From contig NW_003134352.1 of the NCBI RefSeq assembly GCF_000003605.2, forward strand, positions 1-64,000: 64,000 nt of DNA, written 5' to 3'. This stretch comes from Saccoglossus kowalevskii (taxonomy: Eukaryota > Hemichordata > Enteropneusta > Harrimaniidae). This document shows, piece by piece, positions 1 to 10,147 of this stretch (positions are counted from its first letter, which is position 1; each line of letters begins with the position of its first letter). The notes under the pieces were generated by a model. That model did no database searches. It was given only the letters and a program-made list of their open reading frames with translations, and was not told the origin of the DNA. Both the position numbers and the translations under genes were made by a program.

Positions 1-310
1 CGTTGTGTTGTGTTGCATACGATGCGTTATGTGAATTGTGTTGCGTTGTGTTGTGGTACGTACGATGCGTTATGTGAATTGTGTTGCGTTATGTTGTGTT
101 ACGTACAATACGTTTTGTGAATTGTGTTGCGTTGTGTTGTGTTGTGTTACGTACGATGCTTTATGTGAATTGTGCTTTGTTATGTTGTGTTCGTACGATG
201 CATTATGTGAATTGTGTTGCGTTATGTTGTGTTACTTACGATGCGTTATGTGAATTCTGTTGCGTTGTTGTCCGTTGCATTATGTTGCATTATGTTGTGT
301 TATATGTGAA
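1..310. repeat. 43-bp minisatellite array, about 6.5 units, open at the left edge
   Basis: Units of 42 to 48 bases repeat head to tail, each holding a TACGATGCGTTATGTGAATT-type core followed by a TGTTGCGTTGTGTTGTG-type spacer. The array runs off the window start and decays after about base 250. The open frames through it (repeating VNCVALCCV-like peptides) come from the repeat composition. The period is not a multiple of three, so no constant peptide repeat is encoded. Confidence 0.92.
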
Positions 311-379
311 TCATTCCGCTGTGTGTAATGGGTCGTACTGCCAGTGTTGTGTTTTTTCGTAATACGCGTTGCGTTGTAT

Positions 380-582
380 TACTGTAAAATACTTCATTTT
401 CACTGGAATTAATTTTCGCTGAAAAGACTTTTTAGGTGTTTTGTATGGAATTTTTTTTCACTGATTTTTGGCGAGTTGAATGTAAAAGATAGGAAAAAAG
501 GTATATTCACTGGATTTTATTTTCACCGAATCATTCCTTCAGCGAAAATTAATTCCAAGCGAAAATAAAGTGTTCTACAGTA
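380..582. mobile_element. TA-flanked MITE (Tc1/mariner-like) with about 42-bp terminal inverted repeats
   Basis: The left end CTGTAAAATACTTCATTTTC and the reverse complement of the right end CTGTAGAACACTTTATTTTC agree for about 42 bases, including a shared GGAATTAATTTTCGCTGAA. Both ends abut a TA dinucleotide (380-381 and 581-582), as expected of a TA target duplication. The element is about 199 bp and has no coding capacity. Flanks on both sides still carry GCGTTGT/TTGCGTTATG pieces like the neighbouring minisatellite, so it seems to have inserted into the array's degenerate edge. Confidence 0.85.
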
Positions 583-2232
583 TATTATGTTTTGTTGCGT
601 TATGGCAAATTTTTCTTCTTTTCAGTGGAAATTACTTTAATTTAGATTCGTTTACTGACTACTTTTTTTAATGAGAAATTCACCAATATGGAAACACGGA
701 GATATAGGTATTTTCTGTTAATTGCAAATTATATAACGCTAGCACATAGTTCCCAATGCTTCAGATTTTGCAGATTCATAAGCAGAGACTAAAAATGCAC
801 TGGACCCAATTATTTATATTAAGAATTCACTAATTAAAAATCATCCGATGATTAACTTCATTTTATTACTTACATCAGCCGTTTCCCTAAGCCCGATTCC
901 TATTTATAATATGACCTCGGCAGAAGATTGAATGTTTTGTATACGACGAAGGCATTGCAATCTAAAGATTGGGTTTAACAACGCAACCCATTTTCATGCG
1001 ATTATAATTATTTACGTAAAAACTATTCATTGCTGTATAAAACATACAAACGCATAGAAAACATAATACAACTTTCAAAGTTGTGAATTTTTATCGCAAA
1101 ATGTGGCACAATGTTTTTTAAAAAAGGCCAAATTACAGGTTGTATTTTGATGGTATAAAATATGTATGATCTTTCTCTGCAGTAAGACATGAATTTGTAT
1201 CAAAACATCGAGGTAATGCAGAGGTGACACACATATTTACTGCTTGTCATTTGAGGCATTGGCGAAAGTGCCAGTGACGTCATTGTCGAGTTTATGGCGG
1301 ACCTTACAGACAGTCTTTGATTTCACGCGTTGCGAACACGCGCCTGATTTCCAAAGAGCGAGTAAAATGTACCGAGTTCTCAGGACAATATCATTCAAAG
1401 CCACTATATCTAATACATTGACGGGCAGTTATATCAGACTACAAAAGTGGCAGAATAATTTTGAAATTATGCACGTGAAGTAGTTTCCATTGATGAATAT
1501 TTCTGAGACTAGTTGTTATGACAACCGCATATAAAATATTCTAATTCCCGAGCCATGCCATTTTGCCGCCGATTTGTTATTCTTGTTACGAAATCATGAT
1601 TCAGAGCTTAGTTAAATTCGGGAGAAAAAACAGCACGACTTTTTCATTGTTATTTAGAATTGTATATTTTTCTTAGAAGATTATTTTGTTACACTGTTAT
1701 TTTATAATATAAGAGCCCATTTCGAAGACACCACAAAGCGTGAACGGAAACAATACAGTTGGTGAATTTCGGGCGACGCGTCGATGCATGACGGCGTACT
1801 GTCTGGTAGTTTATTACTACTTTGCACATGTTCCTGATCTACTCGATGTACTATGCCGCAAATAAAACAATATCGCATGCTCTAAATTACTATGAAAATA
1901 CACTGACGGAACATAGCTTGTATATCCTCATCATATGTGTAAATTTTGTGTCGGGATTTAAAACGTTTCAATGAATCGTAATACAATTTGGAAAACGTTG
2001 TGTGCCACCAGACTTTCTCGCCCAAATTGTTCTGTACTTTTTTTCTTATAGTTTTCAATATTTCTGGAAATAAACCCCAATTTTGAAGCCAACAGACAAA
2101 ATTAGATTCAATTTTCAGCTTTTCCTCAAAAAAATTTGCTATTTTTTCCTAATATTCTGAAGGAAAGTGCAGACTATAAACGGGACTGTTTTGTAAATTT
2201 GTGCTGAAAAACGGGAACTGACGGTGGAAAGA
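583..2232. other. Non-coding stretch, no gene recognised
   Basis: AT-rich sequence with scattered stops in all frames. A palindromic CRE-like octamer TGACGTCA lies at 1275-1282 inside a slightly CpG-richer patch (1260-1370). The open frame over that patch lacks an ATG and convincing splice sites. Confidence 0.6.
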
Positions 2233-2365
2233 TTAAAGGGCAGTGGTCGTCGCACCGCGTCCTGTTCGATATGGGACCCATAGCGACGTATGCAACGCGT
2301 GTAAAATACATTGTTTATTTACATGAAATTCGAACACGCGCTGCGCGACGACAACCGCCCTTTAA
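2233..2365 (+). mobile_element. MITE family 1, copy a (133 bp, TTAA-flanked)
   Basis: The element starts AGGGCAGTGGTCGTCGC and ends GCGACGACAACCGCCCT, imperfect inverted repeats of about 28 bp, with TTAA on both sides (2233-2236, 2362-2365). TTAA target duplication is the hallmark of piggyBac-type transposition, so this is probably a piggyBac-derived MITE. Two more copies of exactly 133 bp lie at 53166 (inverted) and 60116. The 40-bp centre is identical in all three. Confidence 0.88.
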
Positions 2366-2658
2366 AGTAAAAGTTATCGCCCAACTGACTGGAGGTACTG
2401 CAAGAAACTTGGGAATTACATACGTCCAAAAATAGGTATGTCCTATTAATTAGACATGATAAGACTTGAGAGATTGGAGTATATCATACCAATATACTTA
2501 GGGAGGATGTATATAATTAAGTAATTGTTTTTAATTAAAGCGCTGTTTGTCAGTTGCCGAACATCTAACTAGCAGAGTAGTGATCGGAAATGTTTAATAC
2601 ATCCGGGTATTTGACGGAACATGACACTCACGTATTCACAACGTATCTCGTGACACCG

Positions 2659-2666
2659 TATATAAG
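2659..2666 (+). promoter_or_regulatory. TATA-box candidate (TATATAAG)
   Basis: A canonical TATATAAG sits about 120 bases upstream of an ATG that is quickly followed by a strong splice donor. A start site near 2690 would give a roughly 95-nt 5' leader. The inference rests on this spacing only. Confidence 0.3.
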
Positions 2667-2785
2667 TTTAGTTATTGATACTTACTATTAATACTTTGCT
2701 TGAAAGTTGGTCTCTTTTATTTCTTGAAAAGTCTACTACGCACTGACGTGATTTGTAATATCTGCTACTCAATAGATCAGCAATA

Positions 2786-2811
2786 ATGACACCTGGCAAA
2801 CATCCCCTGCG
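2786..2811 (+). CDS. Candidate tiny first coding exon, MTPGKHPLR...
   Basis: An ATG with A at -3 opens eight codons (MTPGKHPL plus two bases of the next) and reaches a strong donor, CTGCG|GTGAGTAA. The TATA-like box at 2659 is correctly placed upstream. If real, the intron is phase 2 and the protein continues elsewhere. I could not find a convincing phase-matched partner; joining it to the exon-like stretch at 4614 gives an early stop. A chance ATG next to a chance donor is quite possible in so short a stretch. Product unknown. Confidence 0.22.
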
Positions 2812-4613
2812 GTGAGTAAATATTTTCTTAGTACTTACCATCTAACCCTTTGGCGTGATACAGTATATGGCTTATACTAAAATATCATATGCGGGTTTCA
2901 TTGTCATGTGATTTTGATCGAGTACGTAGTCAAATCAGCCATCTTGGCCTTGTTCGTTTGTAGTTGAAGTGAGGGTATTTTAATCACCGAAATTGACCCA
3001 TCTATTTATTTCACAATTTTGGTAGTCAATCATTCTGAAATGAATTACCGCAAATTCTCGAAAATATAGCAGCAGCTTGTTGGATTTGGATAGGCGTGTA
3101 CGCGTTCGATAATTTGACGCTTACCAAATGATCTACTGGACAAATTCTTCCACATTCTAACTATATTCAGGTTCAAAATTTAAGCAGACGGTTTTCTATT
3201 ACAATTGCTATTTCATCTGAATAATCGCGTTCTGTATTTTCCTTGTCTATGGAAGATATTTATTCCATTTCACTTAACAACAAAGGCGAGCGCGATAGCG
3301 TCGTTACAAATCACGCACACTTTGCATAATAACGTAATAATTTGCATAATCGGTTGGTCGCAGACATTCGTTTGTGTTATCAGCACTTTCTTAATACCAT
3401 TCAAGAGTTTAATCTGTTTGAAAAAGCAGTTACCAAGGCAACATACACGTCGTGATTAAATATGGCTACGAGCACTAGATAAAACTAATGAAGGCACGTT
3501 TATTAGATCTAGATGCAGTGCGTCTTGGGAGATTATGCAATCTGTAAAATCGCGTTTATTGATTGGAGTAATAATGACCCAAAATATGAGTCAATTTTGT
3601 ATTGAAGGATTTAGCCCACTGGCGTTTGTTATTATCATTTCGATTTACTAATAATATAAATGATGTCACTAGTTAATGACGTCACTAGTTTACGTGTAGG
3701 CGATACAAATTTACCCGACAACCAGCTCTTTATTGTCGTGAGTTTACCCCAGTCATTGTGACAATACCAGCAACTAAATGTAGTTTATTAGATATAATTA
3801 TCAAAAATAAAAATATTTCAAATCATTTCATTATTGTTTATTTTGTCCAAATTAAATTCATATTCCCTCTTACGTAACATATTCCATTGATTGATATGCT
3901 GTTTTCCGCCAATATGATTCCTGTTATGTTATGACATCGAAACACGTGAATGTTATAACGTTGTACAAATATGAGTGATTGTACGAGTTCGGATAAACTT
4001 ACAATCCTAAACCTCACGGTTACTGGTAGACGTATAGGAAACACCATGGGACAGAGGGCATAGCCCGAAACAACTCCCGGCGTTCCGTGGTATTAGCTAG
4101 CATACACTGACTGCTTAAATTCAATTTTCAGTACTAGGCAGGTCAAAACATTTTAATCATCAAAAAATCATCCTCTCGTTTCCGTCATCTGTTGACACTC
4201 TGACCACTCAGAAGCTATGACCACACTCCATGACTTCACTGCTTAAAATAACTACTCTTTTAACCACGCTATAAAGTTTGTAGTGGGGACTTATGACCAC
4301 TAACACCCAGGGGCAGTTGATACATAGCTGGGTAGGGAGGTGCTCCTGAGTGCTCAAAAGTGTGACCATGTTTATACCATTTCTGTCATAACTGTTTATT
4401 CCAAATAAAACAGTTACCATATTTGTTCTATTAGAAGAGCATCTCCAATAGAAGCACATGCAACAGTTGCATTGTATATTGTTTTATTAAAATATGTATT
4501 TTGACCATAGAAACACCCCCGTCACTTAAATAAGCATATTATTAACACAATGTTCAGGTTATTTAGGTTGTTAAATGAGAAACAACAATTCGCTTTCTCT
4601 TTGATCTCCTTAG
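2812..4613. other. Non-coding stretch with a 16-bp duplication around a CRE-like site
   Basis: No gene recognised. At about 3661-3692 the sequence GATGTCACTAGTTAAT is followed by a near-copy GACGTCACTAGTTTAC, the second creating TGACGTCA at 3677-3684. A minus-strand open frame at about 3838-4085 contains a GATT|GTAAGT donor-like site but has no supporting acceptor. Confidence 0.5.
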
Positions 4614-4741
4614 GGGTCCGCTATCAGAAACTGGGGGTTGAACAAGTATACCAAATCGGAAAAAATATCACCGATATTTATACCTATCCTGACCAGGGCA
4701 CGTCCCCATTAGGCAAGTTCTATGTATTGCCCCCGGGCTAA
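4614..4741 (+). CDS. Candidate terminal exon, 41 residues, product unknown
   Basis: A very strong acceptor with a long pyrimidine tract (TTTCTCTTTGATCTCCTTAG) precedes an open frame reading VRYQKLGVEQVYQIGKN... and ending ...GKFYVLPPG before TAA. About half of third codon positions are G or C, above the AT-rich background. The acceptor would be phase 1. The open frame also extends upstream to an ATG at 4550, so a 63-codon unspliced ORF is the alternative. No family is recognised, no polyadenylation signal is obvious close by, and no upstream exon with a matching phase was found. Confidence 0.28.
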
Positions 4742-6234
4742 CACCATGGTTTGATCACAAGCTGCATGCAGCGCAGTCGCTGATTGGCCGGGCGTTGAAA
4801 CAATGGACATAATTTACCATTCACATGTCATGATTATTTTCTTTGAAAAACTATTATGCTGGTTTATTTTGTGAAAGACAACACAATTTGACATTGACAT
4901 TTGAAGGGTTAATGAAATTGAACTTTAATCGCCCACATGCTGTATATTTTTGATTTAATTTAGCTACGATCTTGTTTCATATTAACCATTTGGACGCTAA
5001 AGTCGCTTATTTGTTTATACTATTTTTTTCCTGCATCCGCATTTTGGACAAGTTATGGTGTACACAGGATTAATAAATTTGATTTTTGTATTCTGATAAA
5101 TATTTGGATAGACAAACAAGAAAGCGTGTCGGTTTGTTCATATCTATTTTCGTTTATGTGCCACACAAATATAATTGAGACAAATCCACCTCAAAAAACC
5201 GTTACCACACACGAGATATACCATGATGATCGCCCACAATTACACTTCCAAAATTATCCCATTAATCACATATACATAATACAACTGATGAATATCTGCA
5301 ACATGTACAAATATAAAATATCATGGATTTTTTTCCAAATATAAATATTCATTCCATAAAATGATGAAATGAATGACGAAACGTTTTTGTTTTAAATACA
5401 GTATTGTCATCTTTAATGGACACGTATGTACAACAAAGGGAATTTATTTTGGCCCTTTCAAATTTTAATTGGTAATAATTACAAAATACCTGTTACCCGA
5501 CAGTGTAAAATAAATTAATAATTAGTTTGTAGTTAAGACATGTTTAGTATGTAACTATAGTATTGTACACTGCGATACGGGAGAATGCGATATACTTATT
5601 ATGCAATGTCTTGATTTGCTCAAGTAGGGCCTAATTGACACGTTTTTTCTACAAATATACAAATCATCACTTATAGCATTTTTTTTGCTGAATCTAACTT
5701 TTCTGAATATTATGATAGGTTTCAGATGAGTTATCAGTTTTAGAAAATAAAGTGTGACTTTATTGTTTTCCCCATCACAGCGTTGTGTCCTAATATGGGT
5801 AAGATGTGTTGCAGAAGTTGTAGTTGGAAATCAAAGCTGACTCTCACTAATTAAATAACACACCCAAGAGTTATAATTCTGAATTACCCGGGATACTTTT
5901 GTTTCCTCTGTATACATTGCCACAGCCATTTCGTGCAATGAGCATGGCTCACTTTAAACATGTGAAACAGATGTAAAGGTAACACATGGACATTTTTCTT
6001 TAAATGATCAAAACATTACATAAAAGTGAAAGTTTCTCTGCCATATTGAAACATCTGTGTAATCTCAAATGGCGTATATGGAAGTACGTTTTACATAACG
6101 ATGATGACGTATATTAAATACTAGTCACGTAAAAATCATGAATTCGGTTGTATATGTTCATTATTTAATACGCATGGTTGGCGGTAACTCTTAGAATCGT
6201 TTTCAGTGTTGATAATATTGTCAATATTAAGCGC
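4742..6234. other. Non-coding stretch
   Basis: AT-rich, no gene recognised. One strong acceptor-like site (TTTTCCCCATCACAG, ending about 5780) is followed 18 bases later by GG|GTAAGATG, which could delimit an 18-nt microexon; nothing else supports it. Confidence 0.5.
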
Positions 6235-6418
6235 ACTATACCGTCTTCGCCCACAGTCACTTGCGGCTGAAAATCCATAAATACTATTTGTTTGAAAAAA
6301 AAGTCATCCGCTATACGCATAAATTTATATGCGTATAGCGGATGACTTTTTTAAGAAAAATAGTATTAATTTTCTTTGATTTGCAGCTCTACAAGTGACC
6401 GTGTCTTCATCTTACCAT
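6235..6418. repeat. Foldback element with a perfect 25-bp stem
   Basis: Bases 6297-6321 and 6328-6352 are perfectly complementary (GTCATCCGCTATACGCATA against its reverse complement) around a 6-base AATTTA loop. Outside a short mismatch the arms continue to pair imperfectly: AATACTATTT against AAATAGTATT, then CAGTCACTTG against CAAGTGACCG. This gives a foldback of about 180 bp. No clear target-site duplication was found. It is most likely a foldback MITE. Confidence 0.85.
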
Positions 6419-8023
6419 AATAACGTCTTCATTTCGGCGTGAAAATTAATTTTTGATTTCTTGAAACTTCACATTTGCACACACGCTATGGTGTAATGAA
6501 CAAAGTCGTATTTTAATCTGAATAAGAAGAGAAAACGGAGATGAGCTCTTGTTTTAGAGATATCGATGGACAGGAATTATGTCTGGACGGATGACCTCAT
6601 TGGCAGCTCACAGTTACATTTAGAAACCGCCGTGTCACTGAAATCACCAGAAACAATTACTATATGCACGCATCCATCTTTTCAAGTTCGGGTTCAATAA
6701 ACTGTGTAATTTTCACTACTCCTTACTTTTCAATAGAGTCTACTTACTATTTTTGATTGGAATAAAATACTAGTAGTCATTGCTTGGTGATCACGTGTCA
6801 GGGGTTAACAAATGTGTTCTGTTGTTGTATTGGCGCGTCAGATGTGTTCGAAATATTTAAAATCTCTCGCTCCTAATTTTGCTACTTTTTTTGCTTCCCT
6901 GAAGTCACTTGCATATTTTGTGTTCAAATCAATGGGCTATGTTTTCTAGTATTGTTTCATTCCTATATAATATTTTCGGTGGTTTGGGAGTATTTTTGTA
7001 CTCGAACAGACTTATTGAGACCGGAACTTAGCAGCTGTTATTCAATACTGTCTAGCTGAGTTCACTGACAATCATTTCTTCTCACAATGGTTACATTTTT
7101 TCTTTTCTTTTCAGTACTGATAGTTTTGACGCTGAAGAGATCTGAAATTACCAGATCCAACGGCGCGCTGGGAACGGTCACGTGACTCTGACTGTCACTA
7201 CAAATAAGTGCACTGAGTGGCAACGCATAGCTCTCAGTATCAAGTACCAAAGGACTTGCTACTCATTTGAATGTTAAACAATCCGTATCACAGCACGGTA
7301 CACCGCCAAATCCCAGACATATTACCGACGTTACTGCCTTGTAACGCTTGGTGATAGCCAAAACGAGGCTGACATCGGCGGACGATAACTAGGCGCAGCG
7401 AGTATTCGTCACTCTGTATTCTCAGCTTGCTTGCAGACGACATTTTGCCGGATCGCGGGAAGTGGCCATGCCATGTAATTTATGGATTACTACATCAACA
7501 TGGAGTTACTGTTCCACATTTTTCTCGTATAACACAAAGAATTGTTTCGTAGCTCAGATTGTGTGCGAAATGATGAGATTATAGAAGACGTAAGGTCTGA
7601 CAGCTTGTATTATACCGGGAAACTACACGAGCATTGCTGACAAACAGCGTGGAAACACGCCGGTGTATAAACGAGCATCTGAGTGATGACCCTGCTTATT
7701 ATTGATACCGGTAATGTATATGTGGTTTTACTGTATTTTATGAAAACTACGGTGACTACTTATGATATGATTGGAAAACCGTTATTCTGTGCCGTTCACG
7801 ACTGACTGGTTCAATTAGATGGGTATTTGCGTGCCGTTCACTGGTCTAAGCATAAGCATACAACACTTCCGCGTTTTTAAACTATCTTGCTTCAGTCCAC
7901 AGTTTAATCTCAGGCGAATTTCAATGTGTTGATGCTCTTGGTCGAGCAGTTCATCACATTGGCGACAAAATCAATTAAACTTCACTGATTACTATTACTC
8001 GTAGATAGTGAATCGAACTGATT
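6419..8023. other. Upstream region of the 8.1-kb exon, CpG-richer from about 7290 to 7480
   Basis: Bases 7290-7480 and parts of 7610-7700 carry many more CpG dinucleotides than the surroundings and lie about 650-850 bases upstream of the ATG at 8134. This could be a promoter or 5' untranslated region, but no initiation signal proves it. No coding frame was accepted here. Confidence 0.35.
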
Positions 8024-8036
8024 TATATTATTTATA
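8024..8036 (+). promoter_or_regulatory. Weak TATA-like sequence upstream of the 8134 exon
   Basis: TATATTATTTATA lies about 100 bases before the ATG at 8134, placing a possible start site near 8060. AT-rich background makes such motifs common, so this is only suggestive. Confidence 0.25.
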
Positions 8037-8133
8037 CACGGGCGTATTGTGAGGCCCTTTCCCGTTGATTGTAAACACGCTTGCCGGGAAAGCCGGCGTG
8101 TTGTGTTTTATCCTGTTTCGACGTCGTTCAACG

Positions 8134-8563
8134 ATGGGTGCCATTGTCAGTAGGAACAGGGACAAGCCCGTTAATCAAACGGGAGTACTGACAAAACATG
8201 TCAAGGAGGACTACACAAATTCGACTAGTACACGGAAGCGTGATTTACATTCAAACCAACATGCGGCAAAACCTTCCGGGTCACGGGATAAAAATAAAAT
8301 AAAAATAGGGGATAACTTAATGGTTACGCAATCGCTAGTAACGAAAAAAATTGAGCCTATTCAGAGACCGGAACAAGTGGCACCAAACGCGAGCAGGAGG
8401 AGCAAAACCGACTCATTTACTGAAGATAAACACACGAAAAGAGCAAGTGACAGTGTCAGCAACACGAGTAAAGGGAGTAAAAAAAGGGGAGATTCGACTA
8501 GCGACCCAAAGCGAACGAGCACTACAAGAAATAGTAATGACAGGAAAACGTCTCAAGAAAAAG
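8134..8563 (+). CDS. First coding exon of an unknown protein: myristoylation-like, basic, disordered N-terminus
   Basis: The ATG at 8134 has a good initiation context (ACGATGG, A at -3 and G at +4) and no in-frame ATG upstream. The frame stays open for 143 codons plus one base and ends at the donor AAG|GTTAGT (GT at 8564-8565); the next in-frame stop lies inside that donor, as expected of intron sequence. The product begins MGAIVSRNRDKP, fitting the N-myristoylation pattern (Gly2, Ser6, basic residues after), so membrane attachment is plausible. The rest is rich in Lys, Arg, Ser, Thr, Asn and Asp with almost no hydrophobic runs (for example SGSRDKNKIKIGD, KHTKRASDSVSNTSKG), typical of an intrinsically disordered region. 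No domain is recognised. The intron would be phase 1; the next exon was not identified. An unspliced 145-codon gene is the alternative. Confidence 0.6.
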
Positions 8564-9764
8564 GTTAGTGCAATTCGTATTCTTGAAAACAATCAGATAC
8601 AAGTGTCTAGAAATAATAGAGACACAAGTCCTTCACGCGTAGTAGGCGGAAATCAGTCACTGAATCCACCTAGGTGTCTTCTGTCATTACACTCGCCAGA
8701 AACCGATAATGCATTTTCACGTATTTCTTTATATTTGATTTGACACAAATGGCGACAATGTTTCCAAAGATTTTTATATTCCCTGATAGTGGTTAGTACC
8801 ATCTGCTTTCATTGCCGAAACTGCCATATTAATAAGCATTGGCGTTTGTTGAAGCTCTGTGTTCATGGTCGATTTTGAATGAAGATTTGCCATCCTATTG
8901 CCCCTCTGAGGAAATATATTGAAGGCCTCCCATTCATATATAATATTAATAATTATCACAGCGTTAAGATTGTTAGTCTTATTAAAAAAGTGTTGTCTGT
9001 CGAACGTTGTTCAATGTTATATGTGGGCGCTGGATACAAATAACTTTGTTTCGCCTCTAGCATGCACGAGTTACGCGCGAACATAACGTGATTATACTTT
9101 GCAGTACCAAACGTTAAGTTGCTGTGTCTTTGAAGTTCATGAACCGTGTCTTGCGCGGAACTGCGTTTGAAAAGATAATATGGCCACGCTATTCATCTGA
9201 CTACCTCAATTGTTACACAGGGCCAGAGGGAAAACCGAGTGCAGCTGTTGCCATGGTGACGCATTGCCAGCTCGCATCACTATACTCATTACTGTTATTA
9301 CCGACAAATTGCGATTTAAAAATTAATCTCAATATTTGTAAGCTGTAGAGCGTTTGTTTGGTGGAATGTCTCTACTCAAATAACGCGTCTCTCCACATCA
9401 ATCTCTGTTATATTTTGTGTTATCTGCGTCATATATCGCCTCCAAATATCTATAAAAAAAGATCGACGTGTGATGCACCAACACTGCTGAACTGGAAGCA
9501 ATTTTTTCAAAATAATAACCTTTTGATACCATAATCTTTATAAAACGAACATTATGTACACATTCCATCTGGCTTACGCACGTTAACTTCGTTATAAGTA
9601 TTCCGCGAGTTTAGAAGCTGGTATGAAAAATATAAATGTCATAAAATGAGACACGTCGAAACGAAGTCATGTAATCTTCTTTTTAACTAACACATTGTGT
9701 AATGTACAATAACCTCCTAAATAATGCGTATGTACATGTGTTCCTGTACTCTTTACCATGTGAC
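8564..9764. other. Probable intron sequence after the 8134 exon
   Basis: The donor at 8564 opens this stretch. A second frame stays open across the donor to 8743 but lacks an ATG and is judged a shadow. No other exon was recognised. Confidence 0.4.
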
Positions 9765-9931
9765 TTAAAGCGGAGGAGTCGTCTCCTGCGCGTGCGTTAG
9801 GTGGTCATAGCGTGTCATTGTTTACAAACAAGCGTCCAACCACGAGCCTTTGCGTTTATATAACGTGCGTTAGTATCGTCGCTTGGGACTCAATTCCCGC
9901 GCGTGCGCAGGTGACGACCCTCCCGCTTTAA
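9765..9931 (+). mobile_element. MITE family 2, copy a (167 bp, TTAA-flanked)
   Basis: Starts AGCGGAGGAGTCGTCTCCTG and ends CAGGTGACGACCCTCCCGCT, inverted repeats of about 28 bp, with TTAA at both ends (9765-9768, 9928-9931). The centre contains CATTGTTTACAAACAAGCG. Related copies lie at 19424 and 56164. Non-coding, probably piggyBac-mobilised. Confidence 0.88.
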
Positions 9932-10030
9932 TAAATATTATGAAATAAATATTTGAATTTTGTTATAAACATTCCCGTCAATTGAAATTCAATTGAAAAT
10001 AATTTGAATGATAACATTGCTCGGCTGAAT

Positions 10031-10147
10031 ACCAGCAAGAGTCGACCCCTACCCTGAGTGAGTGTACACAGACTCAATGGGAAGGCCAATTCCACTGGCC
10101 AAGATTCATTCACTAACGAATGCAACTTTGGGGGAACCTTGGTTAAT
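10031..10147 (-). repeat. Dispersed repeat R, copy 1 (about 115 bp)
   Basis: The reverse complement of this stretch matches 36187-36301 over about 115 bases, sharing TTAACCAAGG, CGTTAGTGAATGAAT, TTCCCATTGAGTC and GGTCGAC in the same order. Similarity stops abruptly at both sides. No terminal repeats or coding frame are seen; it may be a fragment of a longer transposable element or a SINE body. Confidence 0.7.

Noticed and set aside
38-362. Cys/Val-rich ORFs at the window start
   Set aside because: Product of the 43-bp minisatellite, without initiation context.
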